From contig NW_004624781.1 in the NCBI RefSeq assembly GCF_000247695.1, positions 12,108,571 to 12,172,570 on the forward strand: a stretch of 64,000 nucleotides of DNA, in the 5' to 3' direction. The notes below the pieces were generated by a model, which saw nothing but the letters and a program-made list of their open reading frames with translations, was not told the origin of the DNA and did no database searches. This document shows positions 20,552 to 31,315 of the stretch, one piece after another (within the stretch, counting starts at the first letter, position 1; each line of letters begins with the position of its first letter). This DNA is from Heterocephalus glaber. Lineage: Eukaryota; Chordata; Mammalia; Rodentia; Bathyergidae. The position numbers and the translations under genes are program-made.

Positions 20552-23138
20552 TTTTTTATGTTTTGAATAGATTTTTGAGTTTTATTGAAATCTTACATAA
20601 ACAAGAAATTGGAAATACAATCACATCAAAGAACAAATTGTCATGGCTTTGACGTTTAAGCCAAACAGATTTGTAGGGGAGATTTCAAAAAGGTGTGAAG
20701 TCATAACAATTTAAAAACACAGTTAACCTACTTCTAGGAATGCAAAACATTCAGTCATAGGTTATTTTCAATACAAGAAAACTTAAGTTTGTTTGCTTTA
20801 ATTTCTTAAAACTACTAAGACAAAGGACTAGCTTGTATTTTTATTTATAGCATACTTCATACTCCTATGTAGTCTATCCCAAATCAAAAAAAATGAAACT
20901 GTCCAAACCAAAGGCTCTGCAAAATCATGATTTAACAACTTGTTCTGAAGCTAAAATGAAGCCTGAAATGATAAAAGCATTGTAACCCCCAGAATAAGGG
21001 AACTCTGCAAGCCCAATAATGTCCAAGAGCATTTATGAAAAGAAGAAAAATAAAAAGACTTGAGTATATACACAATAGTGATTTCTTCAGCCCAATACAA
21101 ATGGCAGCAAACTGCTACTTAAAGATGAAACAGTTAAGCCAATTTTTTTTTTGAAGAATGTAGATCTAGAACCAATCGTATCTTCAGAGTATCATTTTCA
21201 AGCCCTCACTTGTCTATTTCCACTGTTGCCCATAAGTATCCTGATAAAATTCCTGGTTGTCATTATTGTAACCATAGTTACCAGAATAGTCACCACCTTG
21301 CTGAAGCGACTGCTGAGCGATGGGTTGGGAACCCCAGTTCTGTTGGTTGTTGGTCTGACGACGCTTGGAATCAGGTTGGTTGTACCCATCTGCCTTTCTC
21401 TTGCCTCCTACATTGCCCCCACGATTGCCCCGAGCTCCACGGGAACCACGGCCTCTCTGCTGTTGTGCAGGGCCCCCTCTGCCACCCCTAGAGCCCCTTG
21501 GCGGTCCCAAAGGTGCCCCCCTCTGTGAATAGCCAGTTCTGCCTCTTGGAGGTGGTGCTCCCCGCCCCCTTGGTGGTGGTGGAGCACCTCACCCTCCCCT
21601 TCCTCCGCCTCTGCCTCTTCCTGCATAGCCATCATCATAGCCGTGGTAGGGATCTTCATAGCCTCCATGATAGTCATGATAATCATAACCATAGTGATCA
21701 TCATAGTAATCTTCATAGCCATAGTAATCTGGAGGGTAGCCATATCCACCTCTACCTCCACCACGACCTCGACCTCTAATTGGAGGTGGCATGCGAGGAG
21801 GAGGGTAATAGTAATAATCTTCACACGCAGTACTTCTGGAGGCCTGTCTAGCAGCTTGGCGCTCTTTCCTTTTCTTGTCTGGTGGTTTAGCTAAGACTAT
21901 TTCAATTTCTTCTCCTTCTATTTCTTTTCCATTCATTTCATCCATAGCCTTAACAGCAGCTCCTCTGTCTTCAAAATGAACAAATGCATAATCTTTCAAC
22001 TTCTTTACTCTTTCAAGTTTTCCAAATTCAGAAAATGACTTTTCCAATATTTCTTCTCTAACTGTAGTAGCCAAGTTTCTCACAAATAAAACTTTCACCT
22101 TAGCCATGACTTCTGGATCAGGTTCTTCCACAGGGTCAGCCCATTCAACTGTAACTACATTTCCCCATACTTTTACTTTTCCACTCATCAGCCGACGTCT
22201 GGCTTGTGCTGCTGACTTGTGATCCTCATATTCAAGGAAGCGGAACCCCCGATTCTTCTTTTTGTCATCGGGTTGATGATAGAGAATAACATCCACCAAA
22301 CCCTCTGTGACTTTACTGAATTCTTCCAGAATGTTTTCTTTAGTCTTATTCTTCGGGATGGATCCAACAAAAAGTCTGTTGTTTGCCACAGAAATACACA
22401 CTCCAAGGTGTTTACCAGGGCAAATTTCATAGCTGTCACACAGTTTAACAGCTTCTTGTGCAGCTTCCTTTCCACAGGTATGATAAACGCATACCCTCGG
22501 TTCTGACCAGACAGAGGATCCATCATAAGACATAGGTCCCAAATGGGACCAGCCTTCTCAAAAAGGGGCACCAACTCATCCTCATACAGATCTCTTGGTA
22601 TTTTACCTACAAAGACCTCTGTTCCAATTCCAGGCTACACACCCGAGTACACACTGTCTGGTGGAGGGCCACCATACTTCCTTTGTCCTGTTGTTATATC
22701 CAGAGCATAACCAGTCCTCTCAAGCAAGGCCTTGATCTTTGCTTCATCAGGTCCCTTTGTGGACTCTTGGACTTCGCTGCCCTGTTTCTCTCTTTGCCTG
22801 TAGGTCTTCATAACTCCACATAAAAATGCACTTTTGTTCTGAACATGTGATAAGTCACTTTCCTTGAACTGTTGCAGTACAGACAGAGCTCCTTCTTCAT
22901 TAAATTCCCTGAGAGCATCAATTGCTCTTTCATCAAGATCGACATAAGCTACCAATCCAGGGCAGAGCTGGGGCCGGCGGCCGGCCCGTGAGAATCAGCG
23001 TGAGGCGCTTTGAAAACGACTAGAAATGGCGTGCGCGCCACCCCCTCCCCCCTCATGGACAGAGACGCGATCCCGGCAGCAAGCGGGGGATCCCGGCAGC
23101 ACGCGGGGTTTCCCAGAACTGCTTCCAGGGACTCCGTC
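20552..23138 (-). pseudogene. HNRNPR: Processed retrocopy of HNRNPR (hnRNP R), N-terminally truncated isoform
   Basis: The parent is a nuclear RNA-binding protein with an acidic N-terminal domain, three RRMs and an RGG/Tyr-rich C-terminus. The copy is intronless, ends in an A tail with AATAAA at 20586-20581, and is flanked by a perfect 15-bp duplication, so it arose by L1-driven retroposition into the old L1 ORF1. Residues specific to HNRNPR rather than SYNCRIP identify the parent (AIDALREFNEEGALSVLQQ, VQESTKGPDEAKIK). Homology starts at GLVAYVDLDE (22958) and ends at GQQWK plus TAG (21216-21214). Lesions are Gln to TAG at 22637-22635, a one-base deletion near 22478-22485 in RRM1, and Arg to TGA at 21591-21589 in the RGG region. 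RRM2 and RRM3 lie in an uninterrupted stretch (about 22480-21592). A functional product is unlikely. Confidence 0.95.
22959..23138 (-). other. 5' UTR of the HNRNPR retrocopy, joined directly to the GLVAYV exon
   Basis: This 180-base GC- and CpG-rich stretch lies inside the target-site duplication, so it belongs to the inserted cDNA. It carries no sign of the canonical N-terminal codons (the MANQVNG... region) and abuts the codons for GLVAYVDLDE. That is what an mRNA would look like if exon 1 were spliced past the exons holding the usual start. The first in-frame ATG is then at 22811-22809 (MKTYRQREKQ), which I count as Met102 of full-length HNRNPR. A 20-bp tandem duplication lies at 23069-23088 and 23089-23108 with one mismatch. 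Confidence 0.75.
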
Positions 23139-23153
23139 CATTCCACCCATTTT
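23139..23153. repeat. Target-site duplication of the HNRNPR retrocopy, right copy
   Basis: CATTCCACCCATTTT, matching 20537-20551 without mismatch. L1 sequence resumes directly after it. Confidence 0.93.
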
Positions 23154-23615
23154 GATATGTTTTAAGTCTGTTTCTAGAGCTACTATCTTCTGGATGTGTC
23201 ATATTATCTTGTTTTTTGAAATTTCTTTGATTACTGTATTCAGATTTGTACATCTGGTGAAACAGTTATATCTACCTCTTTTATGGGATTACCTTCATAA
23301 TAAGCAGCTTTCTTTTTATCTTGGTGCATTGGTTTGTTATACATTGTTGAAGCTATTTGTATCTGGGCACCATAGTGTAATCTTGTTTGGTTGGGATTAC
23401 TGAGTTTGGCCACAATCCATACCTTATTAAGAGTTGAAAAGGTCCACTATCTCTTCCTATCACACAAAAGTGGAGACTCTAGCAGTTTAAGCAGGGATGA
23501 TGCCACTAGCAGTTTAAGCAAGGACAACAGAGTGTGTGGGGTATACCCTGTGTCTCTACTCCTACAGTAAGAGTCATGGCTCCTAGTGGGTGATGGAGTT
23601 TCCTTGGGCACTGTT

Positions 23616-23718
23616 TTTGTTTTTGTTTTTGTTTTTGTCGTTTTGGTCCTGGGGATCAAACTCGGGACCTTGCGCTTGCGAGGCAGGCACCAGAACCACT
23701 GAGCTAAATCCCCAGCCC
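23616..23718 (-). mobile_element. ID-type SINE nested in the L1 5' region
   Basis: Reverse complement of the ID unit with a (GTTTTT)n tail on the plus strand. A perfect 15-bp duplication TCCTTGGGCACTGTT lies at 23601-23615 and 23719-23733. Confidence 0.95.
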
Positions 23719-24282
23719 TCCTTGGGCACTGTTGATGTTGGTTCTAATACTTGAATCTGGCACTGGCTGCACCAGTAGTGGTGAGTAGCTGGAGCAATTG
23801 TGCTCTGACTAGATGTTGTGTGGGACCAAGAGCTTCATGGAGAGAGGAGGGACAGAAGCCTCATCACCCCTCTGTGACACTCTCACCCAGTCTGGTCAGC
23901 ACTGCATGATGAGACAAGTTGCGGTGGCAGCCCACAGCAGGGCCTGTGTAGGGGTGTGGGCAGCGTGAGTCGTGTTCCTCTCTGCTGCTGCTGCTGTGGG
24001 CTTGCCTGCCCAGGTGTGGGACCTTAGACTTCTGCCTAGGTGTCCATACCTGGGAATATGGCGATGCCCCCACCCAGTTTTTTACCCTTAGTGCCCACCA
24101 GGTATAGAGTGGGGGAGGGGGTTTGTAGCTGTAACCAGGCAACATCTTCTCAGCTGAAATGCTCATGGGAGTGGCTGGTGGTGGGAAATATTTTTTTCTC
24201 TGACCCTTCTTAAGGCTATGAGCCCTGAGGGTGGGGAGAAAGCCAGGACCAGGACAATGCTCAGAACTGCCCCAGCATGCCC

Positions 24283-24999
24283 CTATTGGCTAGGGGTGGT
24301 ATAGCCTTGAGTTCTTTCTTTGCCTTGTGTCAGGTGCCTATGGGCGATGCTGGGGGGTGGGGGTGGGGAACAACCTGAGTGACTTCCTTCAGTCCTGACA
24401 CTGTCGTGAAGCCATGTGCTCCTGCTCTCAGAGAGCGAGCTGCTAGATAACTCTTTTTGAGGTGGCACACTGTCTTCCTCTCCACGTCTCAACACCAAGT
24501 CCCTACAGTACCACACTCTCTGGGTTTGTGTCAGAGTCTCTCCACTGAGCCAAGTTTGGTTTGTGAGGTACCCACCATCTATGTCTACACAGTGGAAAGT
24601 CTGTGTGTCCCAGAGGTGGAAATACGGAAGGGTTCTGACCCCAGAGCTGTCCATAGCAGACAGTAGGTTCTTCTCAAGATGGCTCCTGGGCACAGCAGCC
24701 TGGGAGTTTGCTGGGAAATGATGTGAATTCCTTTTCCCAAGTGCAAACCTCAGGTACTTATCTACTTCCACTGCAAGCCTGGAAGGACTGTGAAGCTCCC
24801 CAGAAGCTGACATTGCCACTGGCCACACTGACAAAAGTTGCTGAGACTCTCTCACCTCCAGGAGGTAGACTCCTCCTTCCCCAGCTGTGGAGCATGGTCC
24901 ACAAATGCCAGGATGTTTTGTTTCTCTTACTGTGCTGTTGTCCCAGATCTTAAAGATTTCCGTTTTTTCTTTTGTTGATTTCCAGTGTTCCCCCATCAC
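24283..24999 (-). other. Open frame of 238 codons in the presumed L1 5' UTR, sense strand
   Basis: The frame starts MMGEHWKSTKEKTEIF and runs 238 codons on the same strand as the L1 proteins, upstream of ORF1. I recognise no domain. It contains a Pro-rich end (CSPPPPPSIAHR) and is locally GC-rich, which lowers stop density, so chance is the default explanation. It is listed because its length stands out in this window. Confidence 0.3.
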
Positions 25000-25110
25000 T
25001 CACCTCAATATGCAGCCATACACCTGCATCTTTGCTTTGGTGGTTCTTTGCGAAGAAGCGAGCTCTGAGTGCCCTTACTCTGGCATCTCTCTGTCCTCTG
25101 AACCTCTATT

Positions 25111-26446
25111 TCTTCAACCAAAAATGAGAATTATAACTATTTTATTACAATGTAGTAGGTACTTCAATAATTATTTGTTTTCTTTTCTTCCCTCTTGCTC
25201 ACTTTTTAAGGGTCTTCACTTAAGAAATTAACTTTTAATGATTTTCTTCCTCCTTTAAATGACAGTTATATGTTCATTTTGCTGTACAGTTAGTCATGAG
25301 TTTGAAGCCACCTGTATTATTTTTGGTTTTAGATCGTATGTGCCCTCCCACATGAATTGGAGCACTTATTCTTAGACTGATGTTGCTCTCACTTGTCAAA
25401 AATCAGATAACTTCATGTATTATCTTTAAGCTCCTACAAGTTTGGTTTGAGGGATCAGCCTCAGGGATATAACCTTTGCAATTCAGGGAAATGAAAAGTC
25501 TGCTTCAGATACAATTGACTCCTTTTTGACTTGACTTGATTTAGGTTCCATCTCAGGCTGGCGAGTGCAGTTAGGCAGGTCCATCCAGAAGGATCTGAGA
25601 GGAAGATAGGCAATCACCTAAGGGATCCAGGTTACTTACAGTCAGAAAAATCATCCTGTCTCTCATTTCTTTGACTCTCACGTGTATTTTTCCCTTGGAA
25701 TAGAGGTGTCAGGTTTATAATAGAAAAGAATCTGCCAAACAAACACTGGTTCCTTTGTGTCCCAGGGCAGTAGCCATGGAACCAGATGCTGTGTTCTGGA
25801 ACCTTCTGCTGTGGTACCAGTAGTGGGTCCTTCATGCTCCTCTACAATGCTGGTTTGGTGGACAGAAGTGACATCTGCCTAATAAATCATTCATATTGTA
25901 CAATTTGACCCTAAGAATTGGTTGAGGGTAATGTTTGAACTTTGGTCTGTGCTATATGCAATAAAAAGTCTTTAACTTGGACAGAGTAGGAAAGAAGGCA
26001 GATTTAGTGATAAGTCTGAATTGTAGCGTATTTTTAAAAAGATGCCATGATTTGGATTCCCTGTATGTAAGATGCAGGGGTAGGATTTTTCCAGTACTAA
26101 CCTTCAACAATCTTGAATCAATAATTGGGTGAATGTTGTCCCAAAGGATCTAAAAAAGTAAGGGTAACTAGTACAGTGTTAGCCACAGTGCCACCAAGAC
26201 ATTTGTAGAGATGTCAAAATCGTGGTCCTTATAAACTGCTAATTACTCTCCAACTCTATGGGACACCTTACCCTTTGTTCCTTCCAGCCTTCCTCTCAAA
26301 GGAAGATCTCAATGCCAGTCCTCCTCCGACGTGATAGAAGCTGAACAAATGTGTTAAATTTTGAGGACTACATATAATCATGCACATAGACTATTTCATG
26401 GTCAGTAAATGCTATATAGTTTTACTTCATCAGCAGCAAACTTCTC
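25111..26446. other. Unassigned non-repetitive sequence
   Basis: AT-rich single-copy-looking DNA. No repeat or coding match recognised. Confidence 0.4.
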
Positions 26447-26560
26447 TTCCTTTAGACAGTTCAGTCATCACTTCCTCAGGGAAGCCTTCTGACCCCACCT
26501 CATTATGTTCAGTCCCATTTCCCAGGGGCCGTGCCATGCCTGCCGCTTTGTAGAAACACA
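26447..26560 (-). repeat. L2 LINE 3' fragment
   Basis: cttcctcagggaagccttctgacc is the reverse complement of the conserved L2 block, followed by a typical CT-rich stretch. Confidence 0.5.
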
Positions 26561-26646
26561 GCACATACTATGTTCTTTGAAGGAAGCAGGGAAAAGAAGA
26601 CAGGACTAAAAATATTAAAAAATGTTCTCAGTAACTTGAGAGTGGT

Positions 26647-27200
26647 TGTGATAGTTAATTTTCTGTGTCAACTTGACTGGATCTTGGGATGCCCAGGTAC
26701 CTGGAGAAATGTGATTCTGGGGGTGTCTGTGAGGGTATTTCTGGAGGAGATTAGCAATTAAATGTGTGACCTGATGAAAGCAGATCACCCTCCCCAGTGT
26801 GGGTGGGCCCTGTCTAATTCATAGGGTCCCTGAAGAGAACAGAAAGATGAAGGAAGGGAAGATGCGATGCGTTTTGTGCCCTCTCTGTCTGATGGCTTTG
26901 GCTGGGACGTGGCTCTCCTCTCGGTATTTCTCCAGGCTCACGGTGTGATTGGTGCCATCAGCTCCCTACCTCATACCTTTGACCTTTCTTGGGTCTCCAG
27001 CTTGCAGAGGGATTGTGAGACATTTTTAGCCTCCATGATCCAGTATCATTAGACTCTATGATCCAGTATCTCACAGTAAATCTTCATCTAACTAGCTAGC
27101 TAGCTGTGCTCTATCCATCTATCAGTCTGTCAGTCTAACTTTCTATCTGTCATCTGTAAACACATGCTATTTCTCAGGAGGACCCTGATTAACAAAGGAG
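26647..27200 (+). mobile_element. LTR-like interspersed repeat
   Basis: Opens gtgatagttaattttctgtg then tcaacttgactgg, contains gggtgtctgtgagggtattt and gcagatcaccctccccagtg, and closes near aggaccctgattaacaaa. These phrases belong to a widespread old mammalian TG...CA-ended repeat whose name I cannot give with confidence. A degenerate CTAG/ATCT-rich run lies at 27085-27150. Confidence 0.6.
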
Positions 27201-28485
27201 CCAAACACTGCCAAGTACCATTACTTTAGGTGCCTCACCTGGGTGGGCCTAAGTGGAGAGTCTGTGGCTATCATGGAGCTACTCTCCGCGTACACAGAAC
27301 CCCTGAGGAAACACTAATTTTCAAGCTCTCCTTTAGGCTGCCTTCCTAGCCCTACATTCTGATCTGCAACTTCCAGGAGTCTCACAAGCAAGAACAAACC
27401 AGTTCTGAGAGTCTCTGAAGGAAGCACTTACAGCAGGTCCCCTACCCAGCACCTGTGATGGTGACATTACAGCAGTTGGGGACTGATTTAAGATTTGTGT
27501 TTCCTGGCAGATCAGGCAAAAGGAAACATTCTTTTGCACAGCTTTCTTTTTCTAGCCAAAGAAACCATTCAAATGCACAGCTGACAAACATACTTTCTTG
27601 GTACCAAACTCAAGCAGAAATTTCTGGGCGGGCAGCTCGGTTTCTTCTACGAAGGGTCACGTAGATGGCCTGGGGATGAGGTAACACCCAAGCAAACCCT
27701 TCCACATTCTGAGTTTCACTAGAGAACACCAGTCCACTGTCTTTCCAGTGGGTTTCATGTCTTAAGTTTCCTTGGCTTCTCCTGACCTCCAGAGACTTCA
27801 CAGTTTCAAGGCTAAGAGCAGAAACCCTCTTTGCAGGCCTCCCACTGCACATGAATGCTCATCTGCTGACATCTGACTATATCAATATTTTAAAAGCAAA
27901 AGCAAGTCTGTATTTCCTCTTTGTTATTTATTTATCCACTATCTGGCTAGATCAGAAGACGAAGTCTAGAAGGAAATTTTTCCTCCTTCTTTTTGCTAAT
28001 GAGAATATAGCAGAGGGGTGGAACAAGCCAGAGGCTGGATGAAAACCTGGAGGGAACATGGAAGGCAATCGGCCCTTCCCCGGTGCCACAGGTACGCCAG
28101 CCCAAGATGAACTGCACAATGAACAGGCAGCTGGGATGGTCTCCTTTGAGGTGCAGGGGAGCCTGAATGGTCCAGGCCTCCTGCTGCTCCTGGAACAGTC
28201 TGTGGAAGATGGTGTCTCCGGTGCCTCCCAGAGTGGTATGGTTGAGCCTTCCGCAGGCATCTGAGCTGTCAGTGGGAGCCTGTGAGAATCAGGAGTGAGG
28301 GAAGGATAAGAACCAGCTGAGCTACCACAGCTGAGGGATACAAGAACTTCACAGTAAATCCAGTTACATTCACTCCCCCCCCTTTAAAATGATTTCTATC
28401 TCAATTTGATACCCATTATAAAATGTTATCAAATTAAGCCTACCTTCTAGATCAACAGAAGTGAACATTTTTGGGGTTTGTTTTA
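27201..28485. other. Unassigned non-repetitive sequence
   Basis: Moderately GC-rich. The open frames at 27610-27852 (minus) and 27952-28260 (minus) look incidental. Confidence 0.4.
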
Positions 28486-28486
28486 T

Positions 28487-28570
28487 TTTGCAGTGCTGGG
28501 GATCAAACTTAGGGCCTCTGGTGTGTTACACAAGCCCTGGGTTGCTAAGCTATACTGCCTCAATCCTTAA
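28487..28570 (-). mobile_element. Old ID-type SINE
   Basis: Reverse complement of an ID unit (gcagtgctggggatcaaact, then gctaagctatactgcctc), diverged and without clear duplications. Confidence 0.65.
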
Positions 28571-30765
28571 AGCCACATTTCAGTAAATTAGTACACCTGA
28601 CCCTCCCAATTTTTAGGCTTCCAGCTCAAAGAAAGGGAAACAGGAATCTGACCAGATGAGAAAGAAATCTGTATCACCAGAGGGAGACTTAATTAACCTT
28701 TGGTCTCTTTTCAATTATTTCTTATTGTTTAGGAGGAAAACTAATCTTTGCCCTTGCTAACATTATTTTAACTTCTCTTGCTGAAGGTCACAATACAGGG
28801 GCACCCTTGGAAAATTCTCAGTGCCATTTCTTACAGACTGGAGAGAGAAGGCATTTTTATTTCAGGTTGTTAATGTACCTTTTGGAGATGAAGCCTCAGA
28901 TCATAAGAAAAATGAGCAAAGAATGTTGCTATATGGCTGATTGAGTGATACTCACCCGAAGGGACCCACCTTGATCTTGCCTAAGCAGTGTCCTCTCAGC
29001 TGGGTGTTTGAAATCAGCCACTGACTATAGAAACCAGTAGCAGCAGAATAAAAAGCTACCTTGACATGTTTTTCAACTTGGAGAGTGACCCCTGCCTTGA
29101 TGTCACCTAAAAGATAAAACCCATGGTGGAGCCATTATAGGGGAAATATATCTTTAAGCGAAAAATGGATCTTTCTGTGAAGGCACAGGGTCTCAACTAG
29201 AAGCAACTAGCAACACCACTACCACCACCCTGCCCTGCCAACCTGGAGGTCATAACTGGGAAGCAAGGGCCACGAATGCTGCTAAACACACTGTAAGGTA
29301 CAGGAATATCCCATCACAAAGAATTTTCCCACTCAATTCCCCCCAAAATCTCCCTTCTAGTATAAGAACAGAAGACCCTTCTGCATCCACAAAGAGCCCA
29401 TTGTCACCTGAGCAGTTTCCATGACGTCTTTCCAACTAGTTCTCACTCTTTCCTGAAGGTCCCAGTGCTCCAGGGGACTTCAGGGAAATGCAAATTCCAC
29501 AGTGATTGATTAAAAAAGAGATAGTCTTCCAAACCATTTGTCTTGCCCTTGTCCTTAATCTTGATTTGCCTGTAGGTTACTCTTATCATAAAGACAGCAT
29601 GAATGACTGTCTCGAGCCCTTCCTCATTAATGCTGCTGGAAATTGATGAGTAGCTCTCTGGAACTGTGGGGTTTTTTGGCAAGAATTATAGTCCTTATTT
29701 ATTTTGGAGGACCCGTGCAGCTTTCTAAGTAAATATGTGTAGAAAATTCCACCCAAAATAAACACTACAAGTAATTGCCTGATAGATGAAGTTGACATTT
29801 TGGCTTTGTGATTTGCTATGATATGTAAAAATCTAATTTTCTCCATGGATTGATGCCACAGCAAAATTGTGAGTAAATTAGAATCAGTGGTTTACTTAGA
29901 ATGTGAGTAATAGCTTCTGTTATGATGTATCAATATTTATTTACAGTTTCTTAAATCAACCTAAATCCACTTGGCAGAATGTTAAATAGATGAATAAATA
30001 TGGTAGCAGAATGATGGGGACATCAGTTTTCCTCCTTTGACCTCAGGTATGAAAATTCTCCTTGAGAAGGCACTTGATGATTGAAATTTGAACATCCTCA
30101 GTACAGTTTTGAATTGACAGAAAACAATTTCATTGAGTCTATAATAAATTCAGAGTGTGTCTAAACCAAAACTTCCACCTGCTTCACTATCTCATCAGTG
30201 AGACAAGACTAGCAGCAGCAGCCCTGAGGGGTACTTCTTTGGACTATCAGTTTCTATATCTTAATATTTTCAGTCAGTATAGAAAGAACTAGAATGTCAC
30301 AGCAAACAGCCAAACCATTGGTAAAAGCTACCTCTTAGATAAACATTTGCAATGAAAGAAAAAAAAGGTTCAAATTAGACCTAACAACATTTCCAAATAA
30401 ATAGTTAATGAAAACTTCCTCATTAATTGTCACCCCAAAACAGAAAGCAAGGACCTTGGCATATTTAGGTTAGTTTGCCTTAGGCTCTTGTTAACATTCC
30501 AAAATTAATTTCAAAACTCTAACTGAAGCATATTTTTTCAAAAAAATCTACTTTGAGATTTATAAAAAATAATAATTACAGAGGCTAATTGTCTGAGAAT
30601 TTTATGCAGTCATTTTACAGGCTGATATATAAGTGGAATGAATTATCTTGGATCTCAGTATTTCCTTCCTTTAAATTTATTTCAAGGGCATAATGTTCAT
30701 CACAGTGCTAGTCATATGATAAACAGATAATTAAATGTTCAAAATGATAGAGTTAAATCAGTTTT
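28571..30765. other. Unassigned non-repetitive sequence
   Basis: AT-rich, no genes or named repeats recognised. A small old L1-type phrase (gaatattatgcagccactaaaaat) occurs at its right edge, 30783-30806. Confidence 0.4.
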
Positions 30766-30839
30766 ACTGTATCTATATGATAGAATATTATGCAGCCACT
30801 AAAAATGGTGGTGTAAACCAGTACCTACATGGAACAGCG

Positions 30840-31315
30840 ATTCCAGGCTTGTAAGTGAACGCAACTTGTTACCTCCAGCAGTCGTGATATCACGTAATTT
30901 CTGGTAGACACATTTGTGGCAGATCTCGTCTCTTGGTATTCATGCTCCCCATGAATTGGGTGGAGTAAAGGGTAGACTGGACCCATATAACCAATTGAAT
31001 GTGCACAAATGCTAGACAGTGACTTCTGAGGCACAGTATGGCTTCTCGATTGCCCTCCTTTGTCACTCTCGGTGGGGGAAGCTGGCTCCCTGGTGAGCAT
31101 GACTCAGGCAGCTGTGTGGAGAGGAACCAGCAGCCGCAACAGGCCCAGGGAGACTTTAGTGACTGCATTGTGACTGCAGCTTCACAAGAAATGCTGAGAG
31201 GGAACCACCCAGCTCATCCACTGTCAAATCCCTGATGCAGGGAACTGTGAAATAATGAACACTGTTTTAAGTCCCTAAGCTTTGTAATAATTTGTTACAC
31301 AACAATAGGTAACCA
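30840..31315 (+). mobile_element. Possible old LTR-like repeat
   Basis: The right end reads actgttttaagtccctaagc then aataatttgttacacaacaa, a phrase I associate with the 3' ends of old mammalian LTRs. The body is not recognised, so the left limit is approximate. Confidence 0.4.

Larger units (their letters stand above)
14480..25110 (-). mobile_element. Long old L1 element, interrupted by at least seven later insertions
   Basis: Read on the minus strand (right to left) the order is 5' UTR (about 25110-23400), ORF1 (N-terminal part 23400-23154, then 20536 to about 19900), intergenic, ORF2 (about 18990-14690) and a 3' UTR with a purine-rich tract. ORF2, the endonuclease/reverse transcriptase, is recognisable near its 3' end: 15811-16098 encodes a degenerate version with TPKS and KMRKARG phrases. 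The ORF2 endonuclease start lies around 18720-18990. Both frames carry many stops and frameshifts. Later inserts are a B1-ID, an LTR-like piece, a B1, three IDs, a Tigger derivative and the HNRNPR retrocopy. The outer boundaries are approximate. Confidence 0.75.

Noticed and set aside
21408..21824. 138-codon minus-strand frame rich in Met, Val and Glu, and matching plus-strand His/Ser-rich frames
   Set aside because: These are off-frame readings of the glycine/tyrosine-rich HNRNPR coding sequence.
20552..23138. Possibility that the parent is SYNCRIP (hnRNP Q)
   Set aside because: Several paralogue-diagnostic phrases follow HNRNPR, for example AIDALREFNEEGALSVLQQ and VQESTKG.
22959..23138. 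CpG island or active promoter of a local gene
   Set aside because: The GC-rich stretch lies inside the target-site duplication of the retrocopy, so it is imported 5' UTR and not a local promoter.
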